A stretch of DNA of 10,720 nucleotides, taken from contig JBAWYM010000053.1 of NCBI GenBank assembly GCA_037143575.1, positions 1 to 10,720 of the forward strand, written 5' to 3'. Origin of the DNA: JBAWYM01 sp037143575 (GTDB lineage Bacteria; Patescibacteriota; Gracilibacteria; Peribacterales; Peribacteraceae). The first letter of the stretch is position 1. The number at the start of each line of letters is the position of its first letter. The notes below the pieces were generated by a model, which was not told the origin of the DNA, made no database searches, and worked only from the letters and a program-made list of their open reading frames with translations. Positions 5,370 to 10,720 of this stretch are shown in pieces. Position numbers and translations under genes: made by a program.

Positions 5370-6542
5370 ATGCATGAGAAAAATCCGATGCTCATCTCTA
5401 CAATTCCATTACGCGTCTCTCGTTCCATGCCCACCCTCTGTGCCTTCGGCTCGTTCGACCTCCAGGGTGCCCGCTCGTGGGTGATCCGGACCGGCATGGA
5501 AGCACGGGGATACCGGATTTCGTACTGCAATACGCAGGCAAAGGGGCTGTGGAACAAGCACCGTGACCTGCGAAATCGATGGAAAGAGTGCGAGTCATCG
5601 GCCGATGCGCTCTACGTCGTCTTCCTCGGCCACTACCTGATGCCGCTCGCGTGGTGGCTCGCACGCAGGAAGAAGATTCCTGTCATCTTCGATGCGTTCC
5701 TTTCGCTCTACGATACCGATGTCAGTGACCGCAAGCGCTATGCACGGTGGCATCCCTGGGCAGCGATTCTCTGGCTCACGGATTTTGTTGCCTGTCATTT
5801 GGCAGATCGCATTCTTCTCGATACGGAGGAACACCGCGAGTACTTCATCCGGCGCTACCACCTCCGGCCCGAGAAGGTCCTTGTGCTTCCTGTGGGGTGT
5901 CGGACGGATTTGTTTCTACCAATTCAACCCTCTCCTTTGTCGCAACAAGGGAGAGGGCAGGGAGAGGGCAGTGGAGGCTTCACAGTAGAATTTCACGGCA
6001 CCTTCATTCCACTTCAGGGCATCGAGACGATTCTCCGGGCCGCAAAGATTTTGGAGAACCACAATGTCAGATTCAAAATGATCGGCAAAGGGCAAACGTT
6101 TCCGGCGATGCAGAAATTGGCCGAGGAACTGGCGCTCATGAATATCTGCTTCCTCGGATCACTTCCCATGGAAGAAATTCCGAAGCACATCGCAGAGGCT
6201 GATGTGTGTCTGGGAATCTTCGGAACGACAGCCAAGGCCCGGCGCGTCATTCCGACGAAGGCCTACGAGATCATCAACTGTAGCCGCCCCCTGATAACGG
6301 CATATTCCGCCGCTTCGGCGCACATCTTCCACGATCGCGAATCTGCGCTCCTGGTCAATCCGGGTGATCCTCAGGCATTGGCTGATGCGATCCTCCTCCT
6401 CAAGAATGATCCGCTTCTCGCGAGGACGATTGCGGAGAATGGGCGAAAGTATTCATTGGAGCATTTCCAACCTGGAATGGTGGTGGGGCCGGTGGTGGAG
6501 TTTCTACGGAATGTAGAATGTAGAATTGAGAATGTAGAATGA
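5370..6542 (+). CDS. GT4-family (GT-B fold) glycosyltransferase with repeat-derived linker and C-terminus
   Basis: This 390-residue cytoplasmic enzyme likely adds a sugar to a growing glycan from a nucleotide-sugar donor. The N-terminal half (about 20-180) is the acceptor domain. The C-terminal donor domain begins around VEFHGTFIPLQGIETILRAA and contains the family pattern RRVIPTKAYEIINCSRPLI (K297, E300), equivalent to the nucleotide-sugar-binding region; the second glutamate of the classic EX7E motif is not obvious. Residues 187-203, PSPLSQQGRGQGEGSGG, are encoded by a palindromic repeat with a tandem duplication, and fall between the two domains, where an insertion should be tolerated. The last ten residues (NVECRIENVE) come from another repeat shared with the convergent gene. 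The start is ATG 5370, set by GAGGAGGA just upstream. It follows the toxin by 10 bases and may be expressed from the toxin-antitoxin promoter. Confidence 0.88.
   Translation: MHEKNPMLISTIPLRVSRSMPTLCAFGSFDLQGARSWVIRTGMEARGYRISYCNTQAKGLWNKHRDLRNRWKECESSADALYVVFLGHYLMPLAWWLARRKKIPVIFDAFLSLYDTDVSDRKRYARWHPWAAILWLTDFVACHLADRILLDTEEHREYFIRRYHLRPEKVLVLPVGCRTDLFLPIQPSPLSQQGRGQGEGSGGFTVEFHGTFIPLQGIETILRAAKILENHNVRFKMIGKGQTFPAMQKLAEELALMNICFLGSLPMEEIPKHIAEADVCLGIFGTTAKARRVIPTKAYEIINCSRPLITAYSAASAHIFHDRESALLVNPGDPQALADAILLLKNDPLLARTIAENGRKYSLEHFQPGMVVGPVVEFLRNVECRIENVE
5928..5971. repeat. Hairpin repeat with tandem duplication, translated inside the GT4 gene
   Basis: CCCTCTCCTTTGT (5928-5940) pairs with ACAAGGGAGAGGG (5945-5957) through a four-base loop CGCA with one G-T pair, a 13-bp stem. 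The 11-base unit GGGAGAGGGCA then occurs twice in perfect tandem (5949-5959, 5960-5970). The unit resembles the GC-rich dispersed palindromes found between genes in many bacteria. Here it stays in frame and encodes a Ser/Gln/Gly-rich stretch unlike the rest of the protein. Confidence 0.8.
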
Positions 6543-6586
6543 ACGATAGAGGTGATTCTTATTGATCAATTCTACATTCTACATTC
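6509..6586. repeat. 21-bp inverted repeat across the ends of two convergent genes
   Basis: Bases 6509-6529 (starting GAATGTAGAATGTAGAATTG) are the exact reverse complement of 6566-6586, with a 36-base loop. The motif GAATGTAGAAT also recurs in the loop, and a degenerate copy continues to 6600. The left arm encodes the last residues of the GT4 enzyme; the degenerate right end supplies the final Met codon and TAA of the minus-strand membrane protein. It could act as a convergent terminator, but there is no T-run. Confidence 0.8.
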
Positions 6587-6592
6587 TCCATT

Positions 6593-8257
6593 TTACATTC
6601 GATACAGCGCCCACCCCACATCCTCTTCCACTTTCTCCAGCGGAACGTTCAACCTTCGCAGATCCCACTGGGGACTTCGCTCCTTATCCCAGAGCACATA
6701 CTGCACGTGGAATGCCTTCAGCGCTTTTACCGGATTTTGGTCCATCGCAGCACAGGCGTCTTCCACCATTTTCACTTCGCGCTCCCGCGTCACGCCTCCA
6801 TGCTGCGCGGCATTCGCGTCGGGCCAGACGAGGTGATTTTGGCTGCTGATGTGCCGGAGAGAAGGATCGAGAGGCAGAACGGTCATGCACCAGCGCTGCG
6901 CGATTTCTTCTGAGGGAATCATGGCACTCTCCAGGTAGATGGAAGAGAGGATGTCGTGCTTCGTCTGGTCGGCGATGAAGGCTGAGGTTGCGATGTCGGA
7001 GAGGATGACGGAGCGCGGGAGCGCATCGAGGATGGGGAGCGCAGAGGCGAGGTGTTGCTCAGAAAAACGTGAGGGGAGAATGGTGAACTGCTCGTAGACG
7101 TAACGATTGTCGTGCGTGGTCCCCGCGAGGACGAGACCTCCGCAGAAGAGCGGCAGCAGAAGCCAGCGATACGCGGGGATCTTCAGTGATGAGAGACGCA
7201 GCGGGACATGCGAAAAGAAAAGCAGAATGGAGCACGCGGCCCCGAGTGCTATGGCGAAAGTTTCGTGCGAGGTGAAGGCGAGGACGGAGCCGTGGATCAG
7301 CTGCTGACTGATGACGATGAAGACGGCGAGGGGAAAGAGGATCACGAAGCGGGGAGCGCCTCGGAGCTGGGGAAGTGTGCGGGCAGCGAGAAGACCGCCC
7401 ATGCCCATGCCGAAGAATAGTGTGCTGAGGATCCACGATTCCGGAAGATGCGACGAAACCATTCCCTGCCGAAACGCGACATCCGGATAGAGAGGATTGC
7501 GCATGAGCGCGAAGAGGTGCAGGACCGGAGGAATCGCGGCGAGGAGACCGCAGAAAATAGCGATGATGAGTATGATGAACGACGATGAGGACAGGCTCAT
7601 ACTCTTGCGATTGCGCATCCAGGTGATCCCTTCCCAAATAAACAGGAGCCCCACATACGCCCAGGCGAACATCCAGCTCCAGAGGTATACGCCGACGAGA
7701 GTACCCAGGAGCAGACCTCCGATGATGGCGGGGAGAAATCTTCGATGCTTCAGGGCGATCGTCAGGAGGAGAATCGTCGTGAGTGTGATGGCGAAGCTGT
7801 CGCGTTGGTGGATGGGCCGGCTGAGGCCATAGAGAATCGGGAGCGTGAAGAGGAAGGATCCGAGGAGAGAGATCCGTCTCGAGAATCCCGCGTTGATGCA
7901 GAAAAAGAATACGAGAAGGAAGAGCAGCACCGGCGAGATGGAATCCATGATCTGTTCCACTTCGATGGCCCGGAGTTCTGTCCATCGGAAGAGCGTGCCC
8001 TCGATCTGTTCGATGAGCCCTAGGTGCATTCCGGGCTGATCCGGATCACCGGTGTAGGGCTGCGCCGCCTGCTCCGGTCGGCCATTCAGTACTTCCTGAA
8101 CGCGCGCAAGGTACTGGTGCTCATCCGAATTCATATGCACCAGGAGCCCGCGGGACGCTGGCTGCAGTCCATAGAGGATTTGCGGGATCTGCATCAGGAC
8201 GGCGAGGCCAAGCGAGCAGAGGAGGAGAATGAGGGTCCAGCGGTGGGTGGCGGTCAT
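6593..8257 (-). CDS. Large polytopic membrane protein, GT-C glycosyltransferase-like, unassigned family
   Basis: This 554-residue protein has an N-terminal membrane segment (about 8-30), then an outer loop with SDEHQYLARVQEVLNGR (44-60), whose DExxY resembles the acidic catalytic loop of GT-C enzymes. About ten further hydrophobic segments extend to roughly residue 390, and a soluble C-terminal domain of about 150 residues ends in GWALYRM. YVLWDKERSPQW near the end resembles tails seen in uncharacterised bacterial membrane glycosyltransferases. It lacks the WWDYG motif of STT3/PglB oligosaccharyltransferases. A lipid-linked sugar as donor is inferred from the fold and from the GT2 gene upstream on the same strand. 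The start is ATG 8255-8257 with no visible ribosome site, 123 bases after the GT2 stop. The last sense codon and stop lie in repeat DNA, so the original end was probably Tyr-Arg. Confidence 0.75.
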   Translation of the reverse strand: MTATHRWTLILLLCSLGLAVLMQIPQILYGLQPASRGLLVHMNSDEHQYLARVQEVLNGRPEQAAQPYTGDPDQPGMHLGLIEQIEGTLFRWTELRAIEVEQIMDSISPVLLFLLVFFFCINAGFSRRISLLGSFLFTLPILYGLSRPIHQRDSFAITLTTILLLTIALKHRRFLPAIIGGLLLGTLVGVYLWSWMFAWAYVGLLFIWEGITWMRNRKSMSLSSSSFIILIIAIFCGLLAAIPPVLHLFALMRNPLYPDVAFRQGMVSSHLPESWILSTLFFGMGMGGLLAARTLPQLRGAPRFVILFPLAVFIVISQQLIHGSVLAFTSHETFAIALGAACSILLFFSHVPLRLSSLKIPAYRWLLLPLFCGGLVLAGTTHDNRYVYEQFTILPSRFSEQHLASALPILDALPRSVILSDIATSAFIADQTKHDILSSIYLESAMIPSEEIAQRWCMTVLPLDPSLRHISSQNHLVWPDANAAQHGGVTREREVKMVEDACAAMDQNPVKALKAFHVQYVLWDKERSPQWDLRRLNVPLEKVEEDVGWALYRM

Positions 8258-8260
8258 GGA

Positions 8261-8366
8261 GGGGTTAGGGATTAGTTATTAGGGATTAGGAGAGACGTCC
8301 GAATACCATGATTTTGCGGTTCATTGTGCACGAATCTTAATACACCAATCCCTAATCCCCAATCCC
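8261..8366. repeat. TTAGGGATTAG direct repeats with inverted CCCTAATCCC copies
   Basis: TTAGGGATTAG occurs at 8265-8275 and again at 8279-8289. On the other side of a 54-base spacer, 8346-8366 holds the inverse motif, with CCCTAATCCC at 8350-8359 between two CAATCCC units. The arms can pair imperfectly into a large stem. The structure fills most of the 123-base gap between the GT2 and the membrane-protein gene. It may end or attenuate the GT2 transcript, but no T-run is present. No short gene is apparent in the gap. Confidence 0.65.
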
Positions 8367-8380
8367 TTCCCTGCCGTTCA

Positions 8381-9082
8381 TCAGTAGCCATATCGTATCT
8401 TCACCATCATCCTCAGTCCCTTCCACGCATCGGAGAAACGAATCTTCTTCCCTTCGGCGAGCGAACGCGGATGATACGTGATGGGAAGTTCGATGATGCG
8501 GATGCCGCGCTTGAGAATTTTGGCACAGATTTCCGCTTCCAAATCGAAACCGTTCGCCTTCAGCTCCAGTGACCGCAGAGTGGCAGACGGCAGAAGTTTA
8601 TAACAGGTGTAGGAATCGGTGATGCGCTTAAAGAAGAGAATGCTCAGAGCTGCGCTCATCACCTTGTTTCCCCACAGGAAGCGGCGGTAGAGATTGGGAT
8701 TACTGCGCAGGAAGCGGGATCCGAAGATGACGGCCCCCGGGGATGCTTCAGCCTTGGCTAGGAGAGTGAGGATTTCCTCCGGATCGTACTCGAGGTCTGC
8801 ATCCTGGATGACGGTGAAAGGGGACTTCGCCGATGCGATACCCATACGGACGGCATCACCTTTTCCACCATTCGGTTTCGTGAGGACGATATCTTGTGGT
8901 CGGGCTTTCTCGCGAAGGATGCGCAGAGATCCATCCTTCGAGCCGTCATCCACATAAATGATTTCGGCGAAGGATCCGCACGCAGCAACGACGCGATCCA
9001 TGATGGCAGCGAGCGTGCGCTCCTCGTTGTACACCGGCACGATGATGGATAGTGGTATTGCGCTCATGAGAAGAGAGACCAT
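8381..9082 (-). CDS. GT2 glycosyltransferase, polyprenyl-phosphate sugar synthase-like
   Basis: The 233-residue protein probably links a hexose from UDP- or GDP-sugar to a polyprenyl phosphate on the cytoplasmic side. Motifs are LSIIVPVYNEE (11-21), IIYVDDGSKDGS (41-52), KPNGGKGDAVRMGI (69-82) and QDADLEYDPEE (93-103), with the metal-binding DAD at 94-96. The C-terminal YHPRSLAEGKKIRFSDAWKG is typical of the branch close to dolichol-phosphate glucose/mannose synthases without membrane domains. It differs clearly from the other GT2 in the window (GGKG and LEYDP here, FSHPP there), so they are not recent duplicates and may use different sugars. I chose ATG 9080-9082 because GGAAG lies nine bases upstream; ATG 9065-9067 gives the more usual short lead and is a real alternative. 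The membrane GT-C-like gene lies downstream and is its likely partner. Confidence 0.88.
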   Translation of the reverse strand: MVSLLMSAIPLSIIVPVYNEERTLAAIMDRVVAACGSFAEIIYVDDGSKDGSLRILREKARPQDIVLTKPNGGKGDAVRMGIASAKSPFTVIQDADLEYDPEEILTLLAKAEASPGAVIFGSRFLRSNPNLYRRFLWGNKVMSAALSILFFKRITDSYTCYKLLPSATLRSLELKANGFDLEAEICAKILKRGIRIIELPITYHPRSLAEGKKIRFSDAWKGLRMMVKIRYGY

Positions 9083-9179
9083 TATGCAGGTCTTCCGTAT
9101 AGTCTCCGATTGTCCTTGGGACTGCAAGCGGGACTCCTGTTCATTGTTCAGCGATCGGGCGTCCTGCTATTCTTGATCT
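9083..9179. promoter_or_regulatory. Divergent intergenic region, presumed promoters
   Basis: This 97-base gap separates divergent starts, so both promoters are expected here. For the plus strand a weak pair, TTGTTC (9144-9149) and TATTCT (9168-9173) with 18-base spacing, would start the mRNA almost at the GT-C ATG, giving a leaderless transcript. No good minus-strand pair was found. The assignment rests on layout more than on motif quality. Confidence 0.3.
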
Positions 9180-10514
9180 ATGATTGCTCTAACCCACAAA
9201 ACTTCCACAGGGATCCTCGTGGGCATTATTTTCCTGGGCATGCTGTTGCGTATCGGTTCACTCACATGGAATACCTTCCCGCATGCCGATGTGAAGGGAG
9301 ACACGAGTATTATAGCGAACTTCATCAAGACGGGCAGACTTTGGGGTGAGCCGCCCGATTCTTCGGCGCTGCGACATCCATCCCTGTTCTCCGCTGATTC
9401 CCGACTCGGCGTTCCCTCGCTGCAGCACGGGCCGGTCTGGCAAGTCCTCGGAGGTGGTCTCAGTATGCTCTGGCGAGGCTCGACCATTGCAGATGCGTTT
9501 CTCGCACTGCGCATCCTCTCTGTTCTCTCTGGCACAGCGATGATCTTTCTTCTCTGGAAGGTCGCCAAAATGTTTGTACATCCATCCGCTGCTCTTGTCT
9601 GCGCTCTCTGGGCCAGTCTGTCCTTTCTCCTGATCGACTATTCCGGCAACGGAGCGTTCTATGCGCTGCAGGGATCGCTGTATCTCGTCTGGATACTCCT
9701 CGCCATGCGCCCATCGACACACAGGCGCGCAGTGATGATGGGAGCTCTGGCAGGGCTGGCGTATCTCGTGAACTACCAGGCCATTATTCTCCTGCCCATC
9801 TCGATTGTTCTCGCATGGTTTCCCGGACCGGTACGCTTCCGCGATGGTCTTCTGTCCGCGATCATTTTCACTGTTGCGATGAGCCTCGTCGCCTCGCCCT
9901 GGCTCATACGCAATGCCATCCTCGTGGGAGATCCCTTCGCTCATCATCTGGTGAATAGCGGTTATATCTTTTCGAAATCAGGAATCTCCTCCACTGTCAT
10001 CGATTATGTCTATCATTTCCCCAGTGCATGGGAACGCTACAGCGCCATCCTCGCGATGATGATCACATCCTGGCTACCGAACAACGCTTTCTACATCGCT
10101 CGCAAACTCTTCATCCTGGCTCCCATCGCCTTCATCTTCATGAGCTATGGACTCATCGATCAGGTATTGTCTTCGGAGCGCAGACGAAAACTACTGCCGG
10201 TTCTTCTGCTCTTCGCCGCTCATGCTCTCATCTCCGCAGCCTGGCCCGTCACGAAATTCCGCTACTTCGTTCCGCTCCTCCCATTGGTGTTCGTGCTTTC
10301 CGCCGAGGCCTTGGAACATTTCTTTCCTCGCGTTCGTACACGCGTCCTCTGGTATGCACTCATCACCGTGGCAGTGGTTCTGTGTTCGTTCCTCACTTTC
10401 CTCTCCGTTCCTACGCACACGTATTACTATGACGGTGCCATCACCACCGATCCCTTCAGCAGTCGTGGAGAATGGAACTTTCTGCGCGATAATTCCCTTC
10501 TCTCACCATCATGA
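9180..10514 (+). CDS. Polytopic GT-C glycosyltransferase, PMT_2/ArnT-like
   Basis: This 444-residue membrane protein has about ten hydrophobic segments, the first at 11-29. The first outer loop contains HADVKGD (35-41), with acidic residues D37 and D41 in the position of the GT-C catalytic motif. QHGPVWQVLGG and ALRILSVLSG follow in the order and spacing of PMT_2 proteins (the latter the usual R-x-hydrophobic-S segment before the next helix). SPWLIRNAILVGDPF (from 239) matches the common PWxIRN...G segment of this group. It would transfer a sugar from a polyprenyl phosphate carrier on the outer membrane face; substrate and acceptor are unknown. There is no visible Shine-Dalgarno before ATG 9180, and a weak promoter placed close by suggests a leaderless message. 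The stop overlaps the ATG of the following 30-codon reading frame. Confidence 0.87.
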   Translation: MIALTHKTSTGILVGIIFLGMLLRIGSLTWNTFPHADVKGDTSIIANFIKTGRLWGEPPDSSALRHPSLFSADSRLGVPSLQHGPVWQVLGGGLSMLWRGSTIADAFLALRILSVLSGTAMIFLLWKVAKMFVHPSAALVCALWASLSFLLIDYSGNGAFYALQGSLYLVWILLAMRPSTHRRAVMMGALAGLAYLVNYQAIILLPISIVLAWFPGPVRFRDGLLSAIIFTVAMSLVASPWLIRNAILVGDPFAHHLVNSGYIFSKSGISSTVIDYVYHFPSAWERYSAILAMMITSWLPNNAFYIARKLFILAPIAFIFMSYGLIDQVLSSERRRKLLPVLLLFAAHALISAAWPVTKFRYFVPLLPLVFVLSAEALEHFFPRVRTRVLWYALITVAVVLCSFLTFLSVPTHTYYYDGAITTDPFSSRGEWNFLRDNSLLSPS

Positions 10515-10603
10515 AGATCCTTCGTTATTGCCTCTACGCTCTCGTTACCGGCTGTCTGCTCTTCACCTTCGTGAACGGAGTGTTGATGCGGTTGACGGTG
10601 TAG
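10511..10603 (+). CDS. Predicted 30-residue single-pass membrane peptide
   Basis: This short reading frame starts MKILRYCLYALVTG and ends VLMRLTV before TAG 10601-10603. It begins inside the stop of the GT-C gene (ATGA), the same coupling seen at three other junctions in the window. It has a short basic start (K2, R5), one hydrophobic segment (about 6-20), then a short tail with one arginine. This is the shape of a small membrane subunit or a single-anchor peptide. There is no own ribosome site, so expression would rely on reinitiation after the GT-C gene. I recognise no family. It could instead be a chance frame, or the start of a longer gene cut short by the TAG. Confidence 0.5.
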   Translation: MKILRYCLYALVTGCLLFTFVNGVLMRLTV

Positions 10604-10720
10604 AGCATGCCCTATAATCGAGCGCAGGATGCTTCCTGCATGAATAGTTGAAAGGTATAATATTCCGGGTCTTCAGGGTTTCGTGTGGGTAAACTAATCT
10701 GACATTCTTTTTCATAATCA
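10604..10720. other. Right-edge intergenic stretch with a hairpin and a candidate -10
   Basis: No gene is seen. GCAGGA (10624-10629) and TCCTGC (10634-10639) form a 6-bp hairpin with loop TGCT, without a following T-run. A perfect TATAAT lies at 10656-10661, but the hexamer 17 bases upstream (TTCCTG, 10633-10638, inside the hairpin) is a poor -35 and there is no extended -10. It may be the promoter of a gene beyond the window. Confidence 0.4.

Noticed and set aside
6593..8257. Large membrane protein as an STT3/PglB oligosaccharyltransferase
   Set aside because: No WWDYG-type motif is present in the soluble tail, and the first-loop motif is DExxY in a different context.
8261..8366. TTAGGGA units as telomere-like repeats, or the repeats here as a CRISPR array
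   Set aside because: There are too few units, some are inverted, and there is no regular repeat-spacer pattern or cas gene in the window.
10624..10639. Hairpin after the 30-residue frame as an intrinsic terminator
   Set aside because: The stem is six base pairs and is followed by mixed sequence with no T-run.

Overview
The window is a surface-glycan / lipid-linked sugar region of a bacterium. Eleven protein genes are clear: three polytopic GT-C-type glycosyltransferases or relatives, two family-2 glycosyltransferases of the polyprenol-phosphate-sugar-synthase kind, one family-4 glycosyltransferase, a GtrA-type membrane protein, a sugar aminotransferase of the GDP-perosamine-synthase type, a cupin, and a ribbon-helix-helix/YafQ-like toxin-antitoxin pair. 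A 30-residue membrane peptide is a likely twelfth. TGA, TAG and TAA all act as stops, so this is the standard bacterial code. By eye the DNA is moderately GC-rich, genes are packed with four 4-base start/stop overlaps, and recognisable Shine-Dalgarno sequences are rare. That style, with many palindromic repeats, would fit a Patescibacteria/CPR lineage such as Peregrinibacteria/Peribacteria, but there is no marker gene, so the taxonomic guess is weak.

Layout. 63-2542 is a minus-strand group: cupin, then sugar aminotransferase (ATGA overlap), then a dolichol-phosphate-mannose-synthase-like GT2; a perfect 44-bp palindrome sits on the aminotransferase stop codon. 2543-2927 is an intergenic stretch filled almost entirely by a 293-bp element with perfect 29-bp inverted ends. 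2928-6542 is a plus-strand run: GT-C enzyme, GtrA (ATGA overlap), antitoxin, toxin (GTGA overlap), GT4. 6593-9082 is minus-strand: a large GT-C-like membrane protein preceded upstream by a GT2. 9180-10603 is plus-strand: a GT-C enzyme followed by the 30-residue ORF (ATGA overlap). The last ~115 bases hold no gene.

How the genes may work together (inference). The GT2 enzymes would load a sugar from a nucleotide donor onto undecaprenyl phosphate at the inner face of the membrane. GtrA would help move or hold that lipid-linked sugar. The GT-C enzymes would use it on the outer face to decorate a glycan, lipid or protein. The aminotransferase would supply a 4-amino-4,6-dideoxy sugar, and the GT4 enzyme would extend a chain on the cytoplasmic side.

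The most notable observation is the 293-bp element at 2568-2860. It has MITE structure: 29-bp perfect terminal inverted repeats flanked by a GGGCTC direct repeat (2561-2566 and 2860-2865). Removing the element plus one direct-repeat copy joins a short minus-strand coding remnant (2861-2919) in frame to the cupin gene. The cupin therefore appears to have lost its original 5' end to the insertion and to start now from an internal ATG. Other repeats touch coding sequence too: one palindrome encodes the end of the aminotransferase, a hairpin repeat is translated as a linker inside the GT4 enzyme, and an inverted repeat supplies the ends of two convergent genes.
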